From assembly GCA_016748015.1 (NCBI GenBank), contig JAAOMT010000332.1, positions 1 to 12,776 on the forward strand: a stretch of 12,776 nucleotides of DNA. Reading direction: 5' to 3'. The notes under the pieces were generated by a model. That model saw only the letters and a program-made list of their open reading frames with translations, had not been told where the DNA came from and did no database searches. The position numbers and the translations under genes are program-made. Source of the DNA: Geosiphon pyriformis (Eukaryota > Glomeromycota > Glomeromycetes > Archaeosporales > Geosiphonaceae). Of the stretch, positions 7,969 through 12,776 are shown in pieces (the stretch's first letter is position 1; the number at the start of each line of letters is the position of its first letter).

Positions 7969-8088
7969 TTCGCCAAAATTTATAGAAATTCGCCAAAATT
8001 ATGAATAGTTTACCCAAATTAATCAATAGTTCAGCGAAATAACTTGTAATTCATCAAAATGTATTTTTAGTTTGCCAATATTTGAGCA
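7969..8088. repeat. Degenerate 20-bp-period minisatellite, six units
   Basis: The core CGCCAAAATT occurs at 7971 and 7991, followed by related cores at 8011 (TACCCAAATT), 8032 (CAGCGAAAT), 8051 (TCATCAAAAT) and 8071 (TTTGCCAATA). Spacing is 20, 20, 21, 19 and 20 bp. Units one to three also share a following TAT/ATGA-ATAG-like segment. Identity drops with distance from the first two units. It is non-coding. Confidence 0.75.
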
Positions 8089-8433
8089 AAGAGAAAAAGT
8101 GCAAGTTCATAGACTAGTACTACAACAAGTTATATAAAAGAAGAGCTTTTTTCTTTAAAGAAATATATCTTACTTTAGATTTATTACTTAGAATTATTCC
8201 TATACACACAAAAAGAAATTAATATTAAATAATTTGAAAAACCAAATTTTTTAATTATTGCACTTGAAAAATCCCTAAAACCCAACTAATGTTTTGAAAT
8301 TAATTAGCTACCAATTTCAGTAAACTGTTAGTAACTTCAGGCCTGAATAGAAAACGTTTCCCTTGACAGAATTCAATTTCTTTTATATTTCTTTTATTTT
8401 CTTTTATTTTCTTACTATAATTATTAGGGTAGC
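8089..8433. other. Non-coding A/T-rich stretch with a TATA-like word and pyrimidine tract
   Basis: TATATAAAAG at 8131-8140 resembles a fungal TATA box reading rightward, but no open gene follows within a few hundred bases. A pyrimidine-rich tract of repeated CTTTTATTTT units lies at about 8387-8412. The minus-strand frame 8300-8509 is open for 69 codons but is low in complexity and partly made of the tandem duplication, so I do not call it a gene. Confidence 0.45.
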
Positions 8434-8560
8434 CTACAGACAAGATTCTTGTAAAAGAGTTGACTTTCACAGCAAAGTAACTACACATTTTTAGTAAGCT
8501 TCCAGACAAGCAATTTCTGAGAAAGAGTTGACATTCACTGCAACATAACTACATAAAGTA
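8434..8560. repeat. Imperfect 66-68 bp tandem duplication
   Basis: AGACAAG at 8438 and 8504 starts two related units. Each continues with (A)AAGAGTTGAC, TTCAC and then CAAAGTAACTAC / CAACATAACTAC. The offset is 66 bp at the left and 68 bp further in, because of small indels. The second unit ends near 8560, about 170 bp from the truncated LINE end. Confidence 0.7.
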
Positions 8561-8729
8561 ACTGGCACTGAATTGGCCATTCTATTTATAAGCCCACCAG
8601 TTCAAATTATAGGAGATAATTTGAAGATAAATTCAGTTATTGGAGGTTCAACTACTTCTAGAAAACGTGAATTTGCAACCAACAGACATTTACAACATTC
8701 AAGAAAAGAGACCAAAAACCTCTGGTAAC
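8561..8729. other. Sequence between duplication and LINE break
   Basis: The plus strand is open from 8549 to about 8731 (roughly 60 codons, no ATG near its start), with a somewhat mixed composition, including I-G-D-N and V-I-G-G-S-T-T-S-R-K. It could be a fragment of a host gene or another repeat, or chance. The endonuclease homology on the minus strand stops at about 8730, so this is the sequence joined to the broken LINE. Confidence 0.3.
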
Positions 8730-9176
8730 ACCACCAATGACTGTGAATGAACTAGAATTGGCTGCTTTAGAGATCAAGAAGTTGATAAAAGAAGCTTGGC
8801 TAAAATGTGTATTAACAGAAGCACCAGTATACAGGCCCAAGATTGTAACTGAAAGCTTGTCTTTAAATAAAAAATGAACAGAAATCAGCTGACCAGGAAT
8901 TTTGTTCACCTTTGAAACATGCTGAGCCAAAGAACTGTTCATAATAATGGCAACTCCAGAACCAAAAAAACCCACACCCAAACCAGAAATGAAAATCCGA
9001 ATTCCATCAAACTTATTTATAATCCAAGATCTAATATTAGATCTCAATTTGGTTTCTGTAACAATTAAAACCATATTTCCTAATTCCTTATGCCAACAAA
9101 CAATGTCTTCCTGCTTTGCAGGGACATTTATACCTCTATTATTACATGTAGCAAATTTCCAAACTAAATTACTCAT
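8730..9176 (-). pseudogene. LINE ORF2 fragment: APE-type endonuclease, truncated before GGDFN
   Basis: This domain nicks target DNA to prime reverse transcription of LINE RNA. ATG at 9176-9174 starts an open frame whose first 149 residues fit the exonuclease-endonuclease-phosphatase family. The family Asn is N12 or N13 in T-C-N-N-R-G. The metal-binding-type Glu is E41 in T-E-T-K. The Y-T-G segment (Y116) corresponds to the conserved Tyr/His region, and V-I-G-G ends the homology at 148-149, where G-G-D-F-N is expected. The frame runs on to 8658 with unrelated residues. A complete domain is about 220-240 residues, so roughly the last third and all of the reverse transcriptase are missing. No internal stop is seen in the retained part. 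The ATG overlaps the ORF1 stop as TAATG. Confidence 0.85.
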
Positions 9177-9178
9177 TA
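9174..9178 (-). promoter_or_regulatory. TAATG stop/start overlap between LINE ORF1 and ORF2
   Basis: On the minus strand the ORF1 stop TAA (9178-9176) shares its last A with the ORF2 ATG (9176-9174). The two frames differ by one base. Such overlaps in some LINEs (SART1 of silkworm, UAAUG) drive ORF2 translation by termination and reinitiation. That this copy's parent used the same mechanism is inference. Confidence 0.7.
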
Positions 9179-11140
9179 AAAAGTAGGAGGAACAAACAAA
9201 TTCAAGTCAGAACACAAGTGATTTAATCTCTCTAAGACTGACTTAACTGACACTTCTAAAGCCACCATCTTGGATTTCAAACCTCCCACCTTGGTGGTTA
9301 AAATCTTAGAACTGTTAAGCTAATATCAGCAACCATATTAGTAACAATCACAGAAAGGGGAATAAAATGAATCAAAGCATTATTCAAAGTTATATCCAAA
9401 TCTATGTCTACTACCAAGGATGTAGAAGCTATAGGAGGAGAGACAAGAGGCAAAGATGCCAGAGGCACTAATTCAACATTGTTCAGCTTTCTCAAAATAT
9501 CAGAAACTTGGTCTGCCAAAAGCTCTAAAGAGCACTCCAAAGAAAATAAATGGTTATGTAAAGCAGAGTCATCAGGGAGAGCAGAGATCACTGAAGAAAT
9601 CCTAGCACCAGAAAACAAACTATTACCAAAAGACACCAAAGAAACCATGCAAGATGCAAAACTTTCAGAAGAAGAATTGAGTAACATGATCTGCATTTAC
9701 AACTTGCCACCAAAAGTGGCAGAATGGGAGATAGGGACAGTTTTCTTTGCATACAACTTGGCTAGCCAAAGACAATGTTCCACTGAGGTGACTTTTCTAA
9801 CAATTTTTGAAAACTTAGGAGTAAATGCAAGTGGTGCACCACATTTCAAAGCAGAATGACCAAGAAACTCACATCTTTCACAACAAACCAAATCCAGTCT
9901 AGTCCAAGAAAATTTGACACCACCAAATATCAGCTTAGTGCAATAAGCAGATTCTATTACATTCTCAAACTCGAAGCCAACTACAGCATAGCAAATTCTA
10001 TTGCCAGAATCCAATGAACAATTTATGATACAAGTTTTCCCACCAGCTTCTTTCAAAAAAGTGCTCAAATCATGAGCAGTTGTTTCTACAGACAAAGTAA
10101 ATAACAAAGCCCTGAATCAGTCTCTTGATGCCCATGTTTCACAATCTCTTACAGTTATAACCACTCACACAGAATTTTTTTCAATCAAAAAAGACCATTT
10201 AGCAGCCAATTGTACAGCCTGACCTATTTTAGCAAATTCCACCATAGCTTTTTGCCACAATCTAATAAGTTGGATTTTGATCGACTTAATTTTGCCAAAC
10301 TTAGCTAGAGCAGCGACAATCATTTTCTTTGGTGTGTCCATGGAAATTTTTTTGATGACCACAATCCGATTTGAGCAAATTTTTTGTTTTTTGAGATCAC
10401 TGTTAATGATGATTCTCTTCTCTCTGGTCAATGATATAGCTTTAATCAAGCTCTCATCATAAGTAAATGTAGATCAGATGATCCCTTCAAATTTTGAGGA
10501 AGTAGTGACTTCTCCAAAACCATTGACTAAAAAAAAAATTTTCTAATGAACTGAGTCTTTACTGTTACTGATTTCCCTTTCATAGCAGAAAAATTGATAT
10601 CTAAGGCAAAGAATTTTTGATGGGCACTTCAACTTGAGTTTTTACTACTTTAGGATCAATCCATCTTTTTTAAAGAGAAATATTGAGAGAAAAAAGGAAG
10701 TAAATCATGTTCTCATCTATTCCAAAATCAATAGTATCAATAGGAAAGCCACCGACCAAATCAATAATGACTTTCTTAGCTTTGGGAGTTGTTACAGCCA
10801 AATCGAGAAAAAAAGCACCACCTAAACTCAACTCAGTACTACCAAGCTTATTGTTACTGAACTCACTGTTCATATCCGAATATATGTCCTCATTGATATT
10901 AGGTTTGGTTAGAGAAATTTTTTTTTTATCACCAGAGTGTTTGATATTGCTAACAGAAATTTTTTTCTTCTGAGAAAAAGTTTCACCAACAGGACCATGA
11001 AAAGCACCTTTAGATGTCTTTTTCTTAAACATATTGCTACTCAAAGCAGTCTCCAGATCTACCACAAATAGGTTATTAGCTTGAGAAATAGTAAAAGTAA
11101 TAAAACAAGCAGGATAAAAACAAAAAAACTTCTTTTTCAA
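9176..11140 (-). pseudogene. LINE ORF1 (gag-like) with RRM-like folds, CCHC knuckle and coiled coil, broken
   Basis: ORF1 protein binds element RNA. Open pieces are 11140-10670, 10449-10165, 10107-9697, 9696-9298, then a last piece ending at TAA 9178-9176. The frame differs between the first and second pieces and changes again near 9314-9322. The likely start is ATG 11032-11030, since 11140 is a TTG. An RRM-like unit lies at about 10368-10207 (V-V-I-K-K-I strand, helix, I-K-S-I-K-I-Q-L, V-E-F). A second alpha/beta unit starts at about 10107. The zinc knuckle at 9882-9841 is C-x2-C-x4-H-x4-C, all ligands kept. A heptad-like helix (L-E-C-S-L-E-L-L) follows in the 9696 piece, and another ends the protein. 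TGA codons in the linker between RRM pieces are consistent with CGA origins. The A9T4 run near 10531-10543 marks a frame change. Confidence 0.85.
9841..9882 (-). other. CCHC zinc knuckle of LINE ORF1
   Basis: Fourteen residues with C-x2-C-x4-H-x4-C spacing and a Gly before the His, the standard retroelement nucleic-acid-binding knuckle. All ligands are intact, although the surrounding frame is broken elsewhere. Confidence 0.9.
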
Positions 11141-11161
11141 AATTTGCTTTTTGGGAAATTA

Positions 11162-11870
11162 GGACAAAGAAGAGAAAAAAGTTTTTTAAATATGCTTTTT
11201 GTTGCAGTTTTTACACTTAAGTAAAATATAAAATAGTTGTTTCTGTAATTCTAATTTATAATACCAAACTTTATTTCAACTACTAATTTTTTTAAAAATT
11301 TTTTGTTTTGTTTTTTTAGTCCAATTAGATATTAATTCAAAAGTTATATAGGTTTTAGTAATTGGTATTTCTTTTTTTTTAAATTCGAACATAGAGGCTT
11401 TTTCTGATAATTTGTTAAAAGTACTACATATAACAAGTACTCTAATATATTGTTTTTGATATAAAATTTTAAGTTTTTGGGTTTTTTAATCTAAGTTTGT
11501 ATTGGTCTTGAAAAGCCAATTATTTTTAATAAATGTTTAATATTGAGATGTATTCATAATTAAAACTTTTATTAAAATGATAATTCCATTAATTGTGAAA
11601 AAAAAGTTATTAATTTTTTTTACTGCAATCTTCTTTATATTATTGGCTATTACAATTACTGTTTGGACTAATCTGTCCATATTTTAATTTAGTTGTTGTA
11701 TTAGTTAGTAGATAATAATACTTTTGGCAGATTTACTGTTTAAAATTAACCAAATTTGCTTTTCTTTAACTTTAGCTTTAATATTATTACTTATAAAAAT
11801 TAGGAGTATTGTATAGTTAAAAAATTTGCCAATCAAAAATAGACATAATAACAGAGAAATTTCAAGATTA
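11162..11870. other. A/T-rich non-coding stretch upstream of the LINE ORF1
   Basis: About 700 bp dominated by T-runs on the plus strand with no coding potential, RNA gene or clear repeat that I can see. It would hold the LINE 5' untranslated region if that is retained, but I cannot place the element boundary; the minus-strand ORF1 frame is closed by TAA at 11161-11159. Confidence 0.5.
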
Positions 11871-11969
11871 TTCTGAAGAAATTGCAGGATTCCAGAATTT
11901 TAGAATTCTAGAATTTTTCATAAAAATTACAGATTTTTCTGAAGAAATCACAAGATTCCAGAAATTTTA
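11871..11969. repeat. Direct repeat of about 32 bp with heat-shock-element-like motifs
   Basis: TTCTGAAGAAAT begins copies at 11871 and 11937, each continuing to GATTCCAGAA and an ATTTTA end. They are 66 bp apart. The internal differences are TGCAGG against CACAAG. Each copy has TTC/GAA words in the 5-bp phase of heat-shock elements (TTCCAGAA). Between them lies the palindromic cluster TAGAATTCTAGAA at about 11901-11913. Confidence 0.65.
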
Positions 11970-12417
11970 TATAACACCAATTATGTATATATAGCAATAG
12001 TAAAAAAAAAAAAAAAAGACAGAATTCAGTTCAGTTTTAATTTAGCATTTTTTTTTATCTATTAATTAATCTTTACTTCACATATAGTTACTGTTAACCA
12101 AAATGAATTTATTAACCATATCAAATAAAACATACTTATTATCATTTAATCTATATTATTATTATTTAATTGAAAATTTTCATCACTTTTCTATTATTAA
12201 TACTTTATGTTAATAACATTCAACACTTAAACATGCTAAAACAATAGCTTTTGATCATGGCTATTAACAGGATATTAATTTTTTCTTTTCTTTTATTTAT
12301 TTATTCATTTTTATTTTGTTGTTTTGTTGCTTTACTAACTAATTAAAGAATTAATGCATAAAGTACTAACATCAAAAATAGCATTGATAAAAAACCCAAA
12401 AATAAGAGTAGATATTC
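11970..12417. other. A/T-rich stretch with TATA-like word and A16 tract
   Basis: CCAAT at about 11977, TATATATA at about 11986 and an A-run starting at 12002 follow the heat-shock-like repeats. They could form promoter-like architecture pointing right. The only ATG frame soon after is 12103-12210, 35 codons of Asn/Leu/Tyr-rich sequence, which I do not call a gene. The rest is low-complexity A/T. Confidence 0.4.
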
Positions 12418-12776
12418 GAAATTTGAAACAACAAATCTTATTCTTAAAGCTATACAAAAACAAATTTACAATAAATTTAAGACAACAATTGGATTAATAA
12501 ACACTTATTACAAACCTAAAGCAGTTTTTAAATTTTATAATCTATTTAATATTTTGTAAAAATGTTCTACAAAATTTAATATTTCAATCAATAAAGATTC
12601 AATATATTAACAAACTTACAAAACTAAAATTTTAACAATTTTCAGACCAAATTACTTGAATTATTTTGGACTATTATTTCAATATTACAGATAGTACTTG
12701 GACTTTAATAGAGCTCAGTTTTGAGAAAAAAATTATGTTATTAGTAGAATTTTAATCATTAAATTAACATAAAATT
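12418..12776 (+). repeat. Repeat pair, copy B (decayed copy of 7445-7801), runs to the window edge
   Basis: This segment aligns with the 3' part of the unrecognised ORF at 7074-7781. It carries the same internal TAA (AATTTTAACAATTTTC) and a TAA in place of the final TAG. About 49 differences are C to T or G to A relative to copy A, about 10 are the reverse, three are transversions, and there are two one-base insertions. One insertion breaks the frame, so it encodes nothing. The homology starts abruptly near 12418 and may continue past the window. Confidence 0.93.

Larger units (their letters stand above)
8730..11161 (-). mobile_element. Decayed, 3'-truncated LINE-type (non-LTR) retrotransposon
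   Basis: On the minus strand, a gag-like ORF1 (about 11140 to 9176) is followed by the beginning of an ORF2 with an APE-type endonuclease (9176 to about 8730). ORF1 with RRM-like and CCHC modules upstream of an endonuclease ORF is a LINE layout. No reverse transcriptase follows; homology stops inside the endonuclease. ORF1 has several stops and at least three frame changes. The element lies opposite in orientation to the Ty3/gypsy copy, so their coding strands converge. I recall very similar ORF1/endonuclease proteins in Glomeromycotina genomes, from memory only. Confidence 0.85.

Noticed and set aside
8300-8509. 69-codon minus-strand open frame that could continue the LINE
   Set aside because: No reverse transcriptase motif is present and half of it is pyrimidine tract and tandem duplication.
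8549-8731. About 60-codon plus-strand open frame, possible host exon
   Set aside because: No ATG near its start, no recognised domain and no splice context I could defend; mentioned only in the regional note.
8947-9186. 79-codon plus-strand open frame rich in Pro and Lys
   Set aside because: Antisense of the endonuclease domain, which has recognisable motifs.
9404-9859. 151-codon plus-strand open frame
   Set aside because: It lies opposite LINE ORF1, whose minus-strand frame has the knuckle and family-like sequence; this one shows no domain.
12103-12210. 35-codon ORF after the TATA-like word
   Set aside because: Too short and low in complexity to separate from chance in A/T-rich DNA.

Overview
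This window is a chromosome end followed by a graveyard of transposable elements. The best-fitting host is an arbuscular mycorrhizal fungus (Glomeromycotina, Rhizophagus- or Gigaspora-like). The reasons are the TTAGGG-type telomere, the very A+T-rich sequence, and a Ty3/gypsy polyprotein and a LINE gag/endonuclease pair whose wording matches families I recall from those genomes. The family match is from memory and was not searched. I see no intact host gene, tRNA or rRNA.

Layout, left to right. 1-344 is a clean CCCTAA telomere with the C-rich strand on top, so the left edge is the chromosome terminus. 345-847 is a variant telomeric array of CCCTAT and a 12-mer, CCCTATAAATAT. It joins directly to the middle of a Ty3/gypsy gag at about 848, so the element has lost its left end. 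848-6929 (+) is that element: gag with CCHC knuckle, protease, a Cys-rich spacer, a complete five-motif dUTPase domain, reverse transcriptase, RNase H and integrase. Gag to RNase H carries about 29 in-frame stops, three frameshifts and lost catalytic residues; the integrase end is open and keeps its zinc finger and DD35E triad. 7074-7781 (+) is an unrecognised ORF of 195 codons, plus 39 more after one stop. Its 3' part recurs at 12418-12776. 7969-8088 is a 20-bp-period degenerate minisatellite, and 8434-8560 holds an imperfect 66-68 bp tandem duplication. 8730-11161 (-) is a LINE-type element: ORF1 (RRM-like, RRM-like, CCHC, coiled coil) and ORF2 starting at a TAATG stop/start overlap. ORF2 keeps only the N-terminal two thirds of an APE-type endonuclease and no reverse transcriptase. 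11162-12417 is A/T-rich sequence with short direct repeats and heat-shock-element-like motifs.

The theme tying the window together is directional decay. The stops are mostly of a kind produced from CGA, CAA or TGG by one transition. The lost active-site residues are Gly/Asp/Ser changes explained by G to A. The one duplicated segment, aligned by hand, differs by about 49 C-to-T/G-to-A changes against about 10 opposite transitions and 3 transversions. That is a RIP-like or methylation/deamination signature in a subtelomere. The most distinctive items are the variant telomere array, the telomere-to-retrotransposon junction, the dUTPase between protease and reverse transcriptase, and this mutation bias.
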